DNA of 58,806 nucleotides from Marinococcus halotolerans DSM 16375 (GTDB taxonomy: Bacteria; Bacillota; Bacilli; Bacillales; Marinococcaceae), in assembly GCF_000420725.1 (NCBI RefSeq), contig NZ_ATVM01000017.1, positions 1-58,806 of the forward strand, given 5' to 3'. The notes below the pieces were generated by a model that saw only the letters and a list, made by a program, of their open reading frames with translations, searched no databases and was not told the DNA's origin. Shown in pieces: positions 31,164 to 40,159 of the stretch. The number at the start of each line of letters is the position of its first letter. The stretch's first letter is position 1. The position numbers were made by a program, and so were the translations under genes.

Positions 31164-33317
31164 TTATATTTTTTGTTTCTGGGCTTCTGCCGGCTTCATG
31201 GAGACAGCTGCCAGCTTGAATCCCGGCATCTGGCAGACCGGGTCCAGCCTGCCCGCAATCAGCCGGTTTACGTTCTGTTTGCCCGCCCAGTGAAAAGGCA
31301 CGAAAATGGTATCCTTCCGGATGTTTTCCGACCACTGGTTTCTAACCACAATAGAGCCCTGCGGGGATTCCAGGGTCACAAGGTCGTTTTCTTTAATGCC
31401 ATACTTTTCTGCTGTTTCAGGATGAATTTCGACGAATGATTCAAAATAACGGGCATTTAATTTGGCACTTTTTCCTGTCTGAACCCCGGTCAGATAATGG
31501 GACATAACCCTTCCAGTCGTCAGATACAGCGGCCTTGCCTCCGACAGCCGTTCTTTAATAATTTCTTCCCCGTGTTCCGGAGTAAAACAGCGGGCCCTGC
31601 CACTGTCATGCACAAACGACTCATCAAACAGTCGCTGCCTTCCTTTTTCTTCCGGAGAAGGGCACGGCCAAAAGACGCCGTTTTCCTGTTTAATCCGTTC
31701 ATACGTGATTCCGTAATAATCAGCCGGCCCTCCTTTCGAAGCAAAACGCAGCTCTTCGAAAATATCTTTCGCCGAGCGGTAGCTGAACCATTTCTCTTTA
31801 CCAAGACGCGCAGCAATCAGCGATAAAATCTCCCAATCGTGCTTTGCCTGGCCGGGTGCCGGGCGGTCCCCCTGTCTCCAGGTCACCCGTCCTTCCATAT
31901 TCGTAAGCGTTCCTTCATCTTCAATATAAGCGGTCGACGGGAGAACCAGGTCGGCATATTCAGCCGTTTCTGAGATAAATAAATCCACCACCACTAAAAA
32001 GTCGAGCGCCTCAAGCCCCTGCTTCACAATAGAAGCATTCGGATTCGAAGCAATTGGATTCGAACCTACTAAAAACATTCCTTTAATTTCCCCGTTCTTT
32101 GTTTTCTGCATCATTTCATAGGCAGAAACGCCCTTACCAGGCAGGTCTTCCTCATTTATATTCCAAACCGCCGCCATATGCTCCCTGGCTTTCGGATCTT
32201 CAATCGAGCGGTAGCCCGGAAGCTGATCAGATTTTTGACCGTGCTCCCGGCCCCCCTGGCCGTTTGCCTGACCGGTGATCGCCCCGTATCCTGAACCTGG
32301 TTTGCCGATGTGGCCGCAGATTAGTGCCAGGTTAATAAAATGGCGGACAGCCTGATGCCCATCAATCTGCTGTTCCACCCCCCGGGCGGTAAATATCATG
32401 CCTGTACCCGCTTCGGCAAATATCGTAGCCGCCTGCTCAATATCGCCCTGGGGCACATCTGCCCGTTTCGCAAGCTCGTCTACGCTGTACTGGCGCACGT
32501 ATGCTTCAAGCTCTTCAGCGCCTTCTGTGCGGTTTTGCAGAAATTCTTTATTCTGCAGATTTTTATCAAAAATCACTTTTAAAAGCGCGGTCGTTAAAGA
32601 CCAGTCCTCCCCGGGCTTCAGCTGCAGATGCAGGTCTGCCATTTTAGCTGTTTCTGTCACTCGCGGATCGATCACAATAATAAAAGCTCCGTTTTGTTTT
32701 GCCTGTTCAAAATACGGCATGATGGTCGGCTGGCATTCGGCAATATTAGTGCCGGCGAGTATGATGCATTTTGCGTTTGGAATTTCCTCAATGCCATTGG
32801 TAAACCCGCGGTCTACCCCGAACGTCTTCGTCGCCGCTGAGGCAGCAGAAGACATGCAGAACCGGCCGTTGTAATCGATGTATTTTGTCTGCAGCCCGAC
32901 CCGGGCGAACTTGCCGAGCAGATAGGATTCTTCATTCGTAAGCGAGCCTCCGCCGTATACCGATAAAGCATTTTTGCCGGAGGTCTGCTGAATATCCTTC
33001 GTTCGCTGTTCAATAATATCCAGGGCTTCGTCCCATTCAATAGATTTAAACCGGCCGTTCACTTTTTTCATCGGAGCTGTAATCCGGTCTTCATGAATCA
33101 CATGCTGGTAGGCTGAGTGACCTTTGACACATAACCGGCCGTGCGTGGTGGGATTATCCACACCGACGGTTTTATATTTGATGCCTTTTGTAGTAATCTG
33201 CTCCACTACTTCCTTTTTACACTGCATGCTGCAGAAAGGGCACTGAGCCTGATGCCGGTTTTCTTCGAGAACTGTCGGCTCTATTGTCCGTCCGTAATTG
33301 GACCCGAAATCATTCAT
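31164..33317 (-). CDS. nasC: Assimilatory nitrate reductase, catalytic molybdenum subunit
   Basis: 717 aa. N-terminal [4Fe-4S] ligands CPFCSMQC and GRLCVKG (about residues 26-65), molybdopterin-binding segments (ILAGTNIAECQPTIM, GKPGSGYGAITGQANGQGGREHGQK, LFLVGSNPIASNP-like) and a C-terminal molydopterin dinucleotide domain (LTTGRVMSHYLTGVQTGK, VTLESPQGSI). It reduces nitrate to nitrite in the cytoplasm using electrons from NasB; it overlaps nasB by 8 bp. It converges on nasA, with three hairpins between the two stop codons. Confidence 0.94.
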   Translation of the reverse strand: MNDFGSNYGRTIEPTVLEENRHQAQCPFCSMQCKKEVVEQITTKGIKYKTVGVDNPTTHGRLCVKGHSAYQHVIHEDRITAPMKKVNGRFKSIEWDEALDIIEQRTKDIQQTSGKNALSVYGGGSLTNEESYLLGKFARVGLQTKYIDYNGRFCMSSAASAATKTFGVDRGFTNGIEEIPNAKCIILAGTNIAECQPTIMPYFEQAKQNGAFIIVIDPRVTETAKMADLHLQLKPGEDWSLTTALLKVIFDKNLQNKEFLQNRTEGAEELEAYVRQYSVDELAKRADVPQGDIEQAATIFAEAGTGMIFTARGVEQQIDGHQAVRHFINLALICGHIGKPGSGYGAITGQANGQGGREHGQKSDQLPGYRSIEDPKAREHMAAVWNINEEDLPGKGVSAYEMMQKTKNGEIKGMFLVGSNPIASNPNASIVKQGLEALDFLVVVDLFISETAEYADLVLPSTAYIEDEGTLTNMEGRVTWRQGDRPAPGQAKHDWEILSLIAARLGKEKWFSYRSAKDIFEELRFASKGGPADYYGITYERIKQENGVFWPCPSPEEKGRQRLFDESFVHDSGRARCFTPEHGEEIIKERLSEARPLYLTTGRVMSHYLTGVQTGKSAKLNARYFESFVEIHPETAEKYGIKENDLVTLESPQGSIVVRNQWSENIRKDTIFVPFHWAGKQNVNRLIAGRLDPVCQMPGFKLAAVSMKPAEAQKQKI

Positions 33318-35670
33318 GAACTGTACTCCCTTCTGGAATCGAAAAATGATACGGCAGCGGCTTTTTCAAACAAGTACTTAACTGGTGGAGCAGCTGCTCT
33401 CTGGTATCCGGATCAAACAATCCTTCCCGTATATGGATGATCGTCATACGTCCGCACCATCTGGCAAATGATTCCTTAAAAAACGCAGTTTCCCGGTAAT
33501 ACTGAAGAAGCGCCCAAATGTACTCTTTTATCTCCATAAAGGTGGGAGCTGAAAACAGCAGTACAGACTTTTCCTCAAAATGAATGTGAAACTCCCACTT
33601 GTCTTCCATTTTAAGCAGTCCGGCATCAACGTGATTTCCTTCAAGAATAGAAAAGCCCTCCAGCATGACAAAACGGAGCGTGTCAGGAAAAGGGACAGCT
33701 TCCACCGGTTCCTCAAGCTCCAGGGCGTATGGCACCATCCCGGGGTTATGACGCTCCCGGATCCGGTCTTTGAATACACTCTGTACAGTCGTCATCTGAA
33801 AACCTGGAAAGTTAAGAAGAGGAATATCCAGGCTGTCACATACTTCCACCACATCTTCGTCTTCGACATATGGAAGCTGTATGCGTCCGTCCGCTGTAAT
33901 ATGAAAATAGCTCAACTGGTATTTTTCGATAACGGTATTTAGATTTTTGATCAGATCAGGAGAAATAATCCCTGCTTTCATGATCGGCTGCAGGGTGTAG
34001 GTGCCATCCGCTTCGAGGGAAATGTACGGCGAATAGGTGAACGGCAGTGTTTCGTTGCTTGAAAGCTCTCCCTGCTTCATTTGAATCATATAGAGATAGT
34101 AAGCAATGGCAGGCCGGCACATTTCGCAGCCTTCGGGCGTTTTCCAGTTTAAAGCGTCCATCGCTTCTTCGGGCGTCGATGGTTTTACTTCCATCAGCCG
34201 GTTAATCAGCGTCGGGTGGTCAAGCCCCGTGCACCCGCACAGCGCTTCAGTTTTGTTTTCCGCCTCCACCTTTCCTTCACAGGCAAGCTTCAGCAGGCCC
34301 TCTGCCATACTGCTGCAGCCCCCGCAGGAGGTAGAAGCTCCCGTACAGGCTTTCACTTCATCCAGCGTGGTCAGTTCTTTTTCCTGGACGGCCTGAATAA
34401 TCGTGTTTTTATTTACATTATTACAGGCACATACCGTGTCGGAGCCTGGCATTTCCAGCAGAAAACCGGCCGGCTCACTGCTTGCTGACAGCAGCTGTTT
34501 TTTCTCCGAAGCGTTGATTGGTTTGTCTGTCATCACCAGGCTCTTTAACAGATCGCTGTTGGTTGTATTGCCGTAAAGCACAGCTCCCTGGACCGTTTTA
34601 TGGCGAAAAACAATCTTTTTATAAAGCTCGTTTTCTTCATCATGGAGCACCCATGACTTTGTAGCCTCGTCCTCGATCAGAGAGCCAACAGAAAACAATT
34701 CCACTCCGGATATTTTCAGCTTTGCCGAAGTACTTGAACCTTTATAATAGGCTTTGTGCTCGCCGCTCAAACGCCTCGCCAGCACATCCGCCTGTTCGTT
34801 CACCGGCTGCACCAGACCATAGGTCCGGCCGTCATGTTCGATACATTCGCCTATCGCGTATATGTGCTTTTCACTCGTCTCCATTCGATCATTCACAATG
34901 ATCCCGCGGTTCGTTTCAATACCGGACGCTTCTGCAAGCTTCAGCTGCGGACGAATACCGATCGCAAATACGACCATATCTGCTTCCACGTGTGTCCCGT
35001 CCCCAAAAGCAATTCCTGATACCTTCCGGAGTCCCAAAATGGAAGTAACGTCTTTACTCAGCAAAAATTTTACGCCGCGCCGTTCCAGCTTTCCCTGCAG
35101 CATGGCGGCAGACTGAAGGTCAAGCTGGCGGTCCATAATATTGTCCGCCCGCTGTACGACCGTCACTTCTGCATCGAAACGGCTCAGTCCGTTAGCCGCT
35201 TCGAGTCCTAGCAGGCCGCCTCCGATAACCAGAATCCGACGCTTCTGCCCAGCTGCTTTAACGAGCCTGCGGCAGTCCTCAAGCGTGCGAAAAGGAAATA
35301 CTCCTTCTTTTTCCACCCCTTCCACCGGTGGAATCAGCGGCGATGACCCCGTGGCAAAAACTAAATGGTCATAGGAGTGCTCCCCGCTGGCTGTTATGAT
35401 TTTCTTTTCATCCTTCAATACATTCTGCACCGTTTCCCCCGGATGAAAGGATATATTGTTCCGGCGGAACCATTTATTTGTATAGGTTGTTAAATCGTCC
35501 TCTGTTATTTCTCCATTTAAATAGGAGGAAAGCTGGATCCGGTTGTACGGCAGCGTTTTTTCTTTACTGAAAATAGAAATATGCACCCGGGCCGTACGCT
35601 CACGCAGCTGTTCCATTAACCGGATAGCTGCAAGCCCTCCTCCTATAATGACTACATGCTGCTTTTTCAT
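33310..35670 (-). CDS. nasB: Assimilatory nitrate reductase, electron-transfer flavoprotein
   Basis: About 786 aa. FAD/NAD domain: VVIIGGGLAAIRLMEQL, VFATGSSPLIPP, ILVIGGGLLGLEAANGL. Two BFD-like [2Fe-2S] modules follow (CACNNVNKNT...CGGCSSM and CGCTGLDHP...CEMCRPA, about residues 415-540), then a domain related to the nitrite-reductase ferredoxin-like half without siroheme cysteines. It is paralogous to NasD and passes NADH electrons to NasC. The ATG used is 12 nt from GGGAGG; a GTG nine bases upstream (35679) is an equal alternative. Confidence 0.93.
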   Translation of the reverse strand: MKKQHVVIIGGGLAAIRLMEQLRERTARVHISIFSKEKTLPYNRIQLSSYLNGEITEDDLTTYTNKWFRRNNISFHPGETVQNVLKDEKKIITASGEHSYDHLVFATGSSPLIPPVEGVEKEGVFPFRTLEDCRRLVKAAGQKRRILVIGGGLLGLEAANGLSRFDAEVTVVQRADNIMDRQLDLQSAAMLQGKLERRGVKFLLSKDVTSILGLRKVSGIAFGDGTHVEADMVVFAIGIRPQLKLAEASGIETNRGIIVNDRMETSEKHIYAIGECIEHDGRTYGLVQPVNEQADVLARRLSGEHKAYYKGSSTSAKLKISGVELFSVGSLIEDEATKSWVLHDEENELYKKIVFRHKTVQGAVLYGNTTNSDLLKSLVMTDKPINASEKKQLLSASSEPAGFLLEMPGSDTVCACNNVNKNTIIQAVQEKELTTLDEVKACTGASTSCGGCSSMAEGLLKLACEGKVEAENKTEALCGCTGLDHPTLINRLMEVKPSTPEEAMDALNWKTPEGCEMCRPAIAYYLYMIQMKQGELSSNETLPFTYSPYISLEADGTYTLQPIMKAGIISPDLIKNLNTVIEKYQLSYFHITADGRIQLPYVEDEDVVEVCDSLDIPLLNFPGFQMTTVQSVFKDRIRERHNPGMVPYALELEEPVEAVPFPDTLRFVMLEGFSILEGNHVDAGLLKMEDKWEFHIHFEEKSVLLFSAPTFMEIKEYIWALLQYYRETAFFKESFARWCGRMTIIHIREGLFDPDTREQLLHQLSTCLKKPLPYHFSIPEGSTVHE

Positions 35671-35908
35671 GTCAGGCACCGCCCTCCCGCAGAGCGAAAT
35701 ATGTTTTCCGAAATCTTTACAAGCTACTATCAGTTTGTAGAAACCTTACGAATTCTTCAATTACCTTGTAAGATAAGCTGTCGATGTTTTTATCGCTTTA
35801 GCTTTTCTGCTGAAAACAAAAAAGTTGATGACTCAGATAAAGTGTTCGATAATAGAAGATAATAATTAAGACGGTTCAACAGACCCGGAGTATATCGGAG
35901 GAGAAGAA

Positions 35909-36784
35909 ATGAAACTAATTGCAACGGATATGGACGGAACATTGCTGAATCAGGACGGAGAAATCAGCAAAGACAACGCCGAAGCCCTTCAGGCTGCTTC
36001 GGCCCACGGCATTGATATCGTAATCGCCACCGGAAGAACCTATGAAGCTGCACACAGACCATTGGCGTCTGCCGGTCTTTCCTACCCAATTATCAGCATG
36101 AACGGCGCAGTCACTTACAAAAACCGAAAAGAAATACAGCGCTCTGCCCCCATCACAGAAAGCTCCTGCGAACGAATTTTAACCGTGCATCAGGCTGCCG
36201 GCTCTTATATTGAACTGTTTACCAGCCAGGGTATTTTTGCCCCTTCAAGAAAAGCATATATGAGTGTCGTTGTGGGAATGCTGCAGACCGCTCACCCCGA
36301 GCTGACGACGGCTGCAGCAGAGCAGTATGCTGAGCGCCGGCTGGAGGATGAAAATTTCCAGTTCGCAGATGATTTCTTTTCAGTACTCGATAACGAGGGG
36401 CTCGAGGTGTATAAAATGCTCGCCTTTTCTTCAGAGGCTTCCGTACTCGAACGGATGAAATACGAGCTCCGGGATGATAACGAGCTCGCTCTTACTTCTT
36501 CTGGTATGGGCAACCTTGAATTAAACCACGTACGCGCCCAAAAGGGCTTTGCGCTTCAGGAGTTTGCGCTTGGGCTCGGGATATCCCTTGAAGACGTTAT
36601 GGCTTTAGGCGATAACTTTAACGATTTAAATATGCTCCAAATGGCAGGACGGAGCGTCGCCATGGGCAATGCCGTTCCGGAAGTTAAAGAGGCATCCGGG
36701 TTTTCCACAAAAACAAATACTGAACACGGCGTTGCTCACGCTGTGCATGAAATGCTCCACGAATTAAAAACAAAAAGCAGCTGA
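35909..36784 (+). CDS. HAD superfamily Cof-type phosphatase
   Basis: 291 aa. ATDMDGTLLN (motif I), VIATGR (motif II), RAQKGFALQEFA (Lys motif III) and GDNFNDLNML (motif IV) surround a large C2 cap. GGAGGAGAAGAA precedes the ATG. A paralogue of the HAD protein at 5.3 kb (shared NGIDIVIATGR/HGIDIVIATGR and motif IV). Substrate unknown, probably a phosphorylated sugar or cofactor. Monocistronic, divergent from nasB. Confidence 0.9.
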   Translation: MKLIATDMDGTLLNQDGEISKDNAEALQAASAHGIDIVIATGRTYEAAHRPLASAGLSYPIISMNGAVTYKNRKEIQRSAPITESSCERILTVHQAAGSYIELFTSQGIFAPSRKAYMSVVVGMLQTAHPELTTAAAEQYAERRLEDENFQFADDFFSVLDNEGLEVYKMLAFSSEASVLERMKYELRDDNELALTSSGMGNLELNHVRAQKGFALQEFALGLGISLEDVMALGDNFNDLNMLQMAGRSVAMGNAVPEVKEASGFSTKTNTEHGVAHAVHEMLHELKTKSS

Positions 36785-36791
36785 TACTCGT

Positions 36792-36816
36792 GCCGTCCCA
36801 CTGCCGGACGGCTTTT
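36792..36816 (+). terminator. Intrinsic terminator after the HAD gene
   Basis: GCCGTCC/GGACGGC hairpin with a short TTTTGT tail, 8 bp past the stop. Confidence 0.75.
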
Positions 36817-36988
36817 GTACGGGCATCCCGGAATAAAGTGCAGTCAGCAGCATTTTCATGGACACCTCTGCCTCGAGCAGCCGGGAAGTAACACTTGCCA
36901 ATAAGCAGTTAATGTGAGAATATAATTTTGTTTGCTAAAAGTACGAAGTACATATATACAATAATTTGTCATGAATCGTTCACAAACA

Positions 36989-37018
36989 ATTGACAAGATA
37001 GCGAACTTTTTTGTCAAT
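36989..37018 (+). promoter_or_regulatory. Inverted repeat upstream of ctaB
   Basis: ATTGACAA (36989-36996) and TTGTCAAT (37011-37018) form a perfect 8-bp inverted repeat with 14 bp between, 65 bp before the ctaB start. Could be an operator; the binding protein is unknown. Confidence 0.4.
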
Positions 37019-37082
37019 ATCTCTGATTTTCACGACATATGTGATACATTAGTATCGGATGAACACGGTTGGGGGGAATAAA

Positions 37083-38021
37083 ATGAAATCGGAAAATATC
37101 GAACGCACAGTTCAACAAGGATCCCTCGCTGCCCCGAAACAGGCACTTCGTAAAGTACTGGCGGAAACGATTAAAACAGGGATTATCAAATCCAATTTAA
37201 TCGTTATGTTTGCAGGGATTGCCCTTGCTTTATATATTCACAACATCGCTTTTTCCGATAAAATCGGAGCGATAGTCCTTGCCACGCTTGGCTCGGGCCT
37301 TGTTATCGGCGCTGCCGGCACGTTTAACAACTTATACGACCGCGACATCGATAAGATTATGGACCGGACAAAGAACCGCCCTACGGCAACTGGCCGGATG
37401 CAGCTGAAAAATGCACTTATACTGGGAATTGTTATGACACTTGCGGGCCTGGGCTTTTTATACGCGGCTTCACCGCTCGCAGCCATCTTCGGATTTACAG
37501 GCTTATTCTTTTATGTTGTTCCATATACGATGTGGAGCAAGCGACGCACGATTTACAATACAGAGATCGGGAGCATTTCTGGAGCAGTGCCTCCGCTTAT
37601 CGGCTGGGCCGCTATTTCCAACGACTTTTTCCATCCGGCAGCTCTCGGCCTTTTCGTTATCATGGTTTTATGGCAGATGCCGCACTTCTATGCTATCGCT
37701 ATACGCAGACACGATGAGTACAAGGCAGCAGATATCCCAATGCTTCCTGTAATCAAAGGAAACCGGCGGACTTATATTCAGACAAACGTATATCTTGTTC
37801 TGTTAACCCTCTCGAGCTTTCTTTTCCTTCCGGTCAGCAGCTTTATCGTTGGCGTATCCTTCGTCTTAAGCGCAGCCTGGCTTGCAGCAAGCTTTATATG
37901 CTACCGGCGGATGGACAGCAAAAAATGGGCAACTACTATGTTTATTTTTTCGTTGAATCATATGACGATTCTGTTCACCGTCGTAATTGGATATTCTCTA
38001 ATTGCCCTGTTTTTTAACTAA
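37083..38021 (+). CDS. ctaB: Protoheme IX farnesyltransferase (heme O synthase)
   Basis: 312 aa from MKSENIERT; the GGGGGG site is 6 nt upstream, and an in-frame ATG eight codons earlier overlaps it. The UbiA-family motif NNLYDRDIDKIMDRTKNRPTATGRM (about residues 80-104) and a second acidic motif RRHDEYKAADIPML (about 216-229) are intact among nine membrane helices. It adds a farnesyl group to heme B to make heme O for terminal oxidases. No ctaA or cytochrome oxidase genes are adjacent. Confidence 0.95.
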   Translation: MKSENIERTVQQGSLAAPKQALRKVLAETIKTGIIKSNLIVMFAGIALALYIHNIAFSDKIGAIVLATLGSGLVIGAAGTFNNLYDRDIDKIMDRTKNRPTATGRMQLKNALILGIVMTLAGLGFLYAASPLAAIFGFTGLFFYVVPYTMWSKRRTIYNTEIGSISGAVPPLIGWAAISNDFFHPAALGLFVIMVLWQMPHFYAIAIRRHDEYKAADIPMLPVIKGNRRTYIQTNVYLVLLTLSSFLFLPVSSFIVGVSFVLSAAWLAASFICYRRMDSKKWATTMFIFSLNHMTILFTVVIGYSLIALFFN

Positions 38022-38022
38022 A

Positions 38023-38062
38023 GCATGTTCAGGTCCCAGCACGGGCCGGAGCATGTTTTTCT
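38023..38062 (+). terminator. Intrinsic terminator after ctaB
   Basis: GCATGTTCaGGTCCC ... GGGCCgGAGCATG hairpin followed by TTTTTCTTT. Confidence 0.75.
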
Positions 38063-38182
38063 TTATCATCGTTTTTATGCGGGTCCGGCGGGGTTTCATT
38101 CGAATTCCCGGGCACGAATCTGTATAATATATTCAAGGTTAGTGGTAACGTTATCAAATTAACATGAAAAAAGAGGTGGAGG

Positions 38183-39031
38183 ATGACACAGCGTATAGCC
38201 TTGATCACAGACAGCACCAGTTCGATCGATGCAGAAACAGCCGCAAAGTATAATATTCATATTGTTCCTTTATCTGTAGTATTTGAAAATGAAAGCTATA
38301 AAGAAAATATTGAAATCACCACGGATGAATTTTATGAGCGGCTTCCGCATGAAGAAATTTTCCCGACGACCAGCCAGCCATCTGTGGGCAGTTTTTCCGA
38401 ACTGTTTGAACAGTTAAGGGGGAATTACGACGCAGGAATTGCCATACATATCAGCAGTCATTTAAGCGGTACTCTTCAGACAGCCCAACTCGCGGCAGAC
38501 ATGACCGGGTTTCCACTCTTTACTGTGGATTCGAAGATGGGCGCCGGCAGCATCCGCCCCCTTCTGATGAGAGGCGCGCAATTAGCAGCGGAAGGAAGCA
38601 CACCGGAGGAAATACAGCAGCAGTTAACAGAGATGGCCGGGCATGCCAGAGGCTATCTGCTGCTCGGAAGCCTGGAGCAGGCACATAAAGGAGGCAGAAT
38701 CTCCCGCGGAAAGCTGATCCTTGGAACGCTTTTAAAGATTCATCCTCTTCTCACCTTTGAAAGGGGTCAGATTGTTCCTTTTGAAAAAATCCGTACCCGG
38801 AAACGGGCCGAGAGCCGGCTCCTGCAGATTGCTGAAGATGCCATAGCCTCCTCGCACGTCGAAGATCTGAGTATTATTTATACGACAACGAAAGAAAAAG
38901 CTGAGGCATGGAAAAAAGAGCTGCAGGAGCTGTCTTCTGGTCTAGCGATTCACCTCTGTCCTCTCAGTCCGGTAATTGGTGTGCACGGCGGGGCTGAAAC
39001 AATGGGAATTATGTGGTATGAGTACGGATAA
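38183..39031 (+). CDS. DegV family fatty-acid-binding protein
   Basis: 282 aa. ALITDSTSSIDAETAAKYNIHIVPLSVVFENESYKENIEIT opens the family; TSQPSVGSFSELFEQL and HISSHLSGTLQTAQLAA line the lipid pocket (Thr/Ser contacts to the carboxylate), and GGRISRGKLILGTLLKIHPLL follows. Such proteins (FakB type) present fatty acids to a FakA kinase. No fakA gene is nearby. AGAGGTGGAGG site; TATAAT at 38123 is a likely -10 box. Confidence 0.93.
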   Translation: MTQRIALITDSTSSIDAETAAKYNIHIVPLSVVFENESYKENIEITTDEFYERLPHEEIFPTTSQPSVGSFSELFEQLRGNYDAGIAIHISSHLSGTLQTAQLAADMTGFPLFTVDSKMGAGSIRPLLMRGAQLAAEGSTPEEIQQQLTEMAGHARGYLLLGSLEQAHKGGRISRGKLILGTLLKIHPLLTFERGQIVPFEKIRTRKRAESRLLQIAEDAIASSHVEDLSIIYTTTKEKAEAWKKELQELSSGLAIHLCPLSPVIGVHGGAETMGIMWYEYG

Positions 39032-39037
39032 AAAAGC

Positions 39038-39066
39038 TTGTGACTTTCCCTTCCAGGCTCTATAAT
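39038..39066 (+). promoter_or_regulatory. Sigma-A promoter of the RsbR-like gene
   Basis: TTGTGA (39038-39043) and TATAAT (39061-39066) with a 17-bp spacer, 44 bp before the GTG start. Confidence 0.7.
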
Positions 39067-39109
39067 TAGACCAATCCGCACCATACTCTTACTTTGGAGG
39101 AAAACGACC

Positions 39110-39946
39110 GTGCAATTTAATCAGGAAAAAGCTGACGGCTCTTTATACGATTATTTGATTGAACATATAGATACCATTCGTGGCACCTGGTCTTCCGATT
39201 CCTCTTCCGGCAATACTGCCGATGACTATACAAATCAAAAACTTGAAGAAATGAAAAAGGTTTTTGCCCAGGAGCTTGTTCATGTATTTCGGGAGGAAGA
39301 AACCCGGTTTTACGAGCATTTCGAAGAAAAAATCAGTGACATTGTTGAAGAGAATAAAGAAATGTGGCAGCCGATGCTCACTATTCAGGAAGAATTCACT
39401 TATTACCGTAACGCCATTTTAGAACAGATCCGCCTGTTTGTTCATCAATATGAGGAATCGATCCCCATCGATCACGTACTCGACTGGCAGCGCAAAGCAC
39501 TTCAGGCTTTCGACTACGCCGGGCGGGCGTTTATGAAGGAAGCCATTTACCATATGAACGAACAGATACAGCTGAAAGAGGCAATGATCCTGGAGCTCTC
39601 CTCCCCGATCATTTTGATTCAAAAGAAAACCGGCCTGCTTCCGCTCATCGGCCATATCGATGAACAGCGGGGCCAGGTGATTGTGGAGCATACGTTAAAG
39701 CAATGCACCGAGAGCGAATTAACTCGTCTGTATATCGATCTTTCGGGTGTGCGTGATATCACGACATTCGTCGCCCAGCGCATCATGCAGCTTGCCACTG
39801 CCTTAAAGCTGGTTGGCGTGGAAACTACGCTGTGCGGCATGCGCCCGGAGATGGCCCAGACTGCTGTCCAACTCGGCATCAGCTTTAAAGACATTGATAT
39901 CGTTTCTGAACTGACCCATGCGCTGCGGACAAACTACGCTTTATAA
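39110..39946 (+). CDS. RsbR-type stressosome protein (STAS domain)
   Basis: 278 aa, GTG start behind TTGGAGGAAAA. The N-terminal ~150 residues are all-helical, as in the globin-like sensor of RsbR proteins. A linker helix (AIYHMNEQIQLKEAMILELSSPIILI) leads into a STAS domain (about 160-275): LPLIGHIDEQRGQVIVEHTLKQC, LYIDLSGVRDITTFVAQRIMQLATALKLVGVETTLCGMRPEMAQTAVQLG. A phosphorylatable Thr lies in DITTF. It would join RsbS/RsbT complexes that control sigma-B. No rsbS or rsbT is adjacent, so it is an orphan paralogue. Confidence 0.88.
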   Translation: MQFNQEKADGSLYDYLIEHIDTIRGTWSSDSSSGNTADDYTNQKLEEMKKVFAQELVHVFREEETRFYEHFEEKISDIVEENKEMWQPMLTIQEEFTYYRNAILEQIRLFVHQYEESIPIDHVLDWQRKALQAFDYAGRAFMKEAIYHMNEQIQLKEAMILELSSPIILIQKKTGLLPLIGHIDEQRGQVIVEHTLKQCTESELTRLYIDLSGVRDITTFVAQRIMQLATALKLVGVETTLCGMRPEMAQTAVQLGISFKDIDIVSELTHALRTNYAL

Positions 39947-39953
39947 AACACGG

Positions 39954-39986
39954 AGCCTCTGAACACCTGAATGTTCAGAGGCTTTG
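39954..39986 (+). terminator. Intrinsic terminator after the RsbR-like gene
   Basis: AGCCTCTGAAC/GTTCAGAGGCT hairpin (11 bp, perfect) followed by TTTGG. Confidence 0.78.
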
Positions 39987-40052
39987 GTCTGCCCGGCATT
40001 TCCCGGTCAATTTTATACATATTTCATATTTTCCACTTAATTCAACTCGTAT

Positions 40053-40066
40053 ATGACATTTGTCAT
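40053..40066 (+). promoter_or_regulatory. Palindrome upstream of des, possible DesR site
   Basis: ATGAC-ATTT-GTCAT, a perfect inverted repeat 94 bp before the des start. A further TGAC/TATGAC pair at 40077-40089 may be a second half. Binding by DesR is inferred from position and from the desKR genes downstream. Confidence 0.5.
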
Positions 40067-40159
40067 TTTTTCTCCCTGACGTCTATGACTTACAGCCGCA
40101 GCCAAAATTTTATACCCTATTAATAGAGACACACCCCATAAAGCAGGGAGCGATTAACC

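Noticed and set aside
36961-36987. TTGTCATGAATCGTTCACAA as a Rex box for ctaB
   Set aside because: The inner bases do not follow TTGTGAA-N4-TTCACAA and the repeat length is two bases too long.
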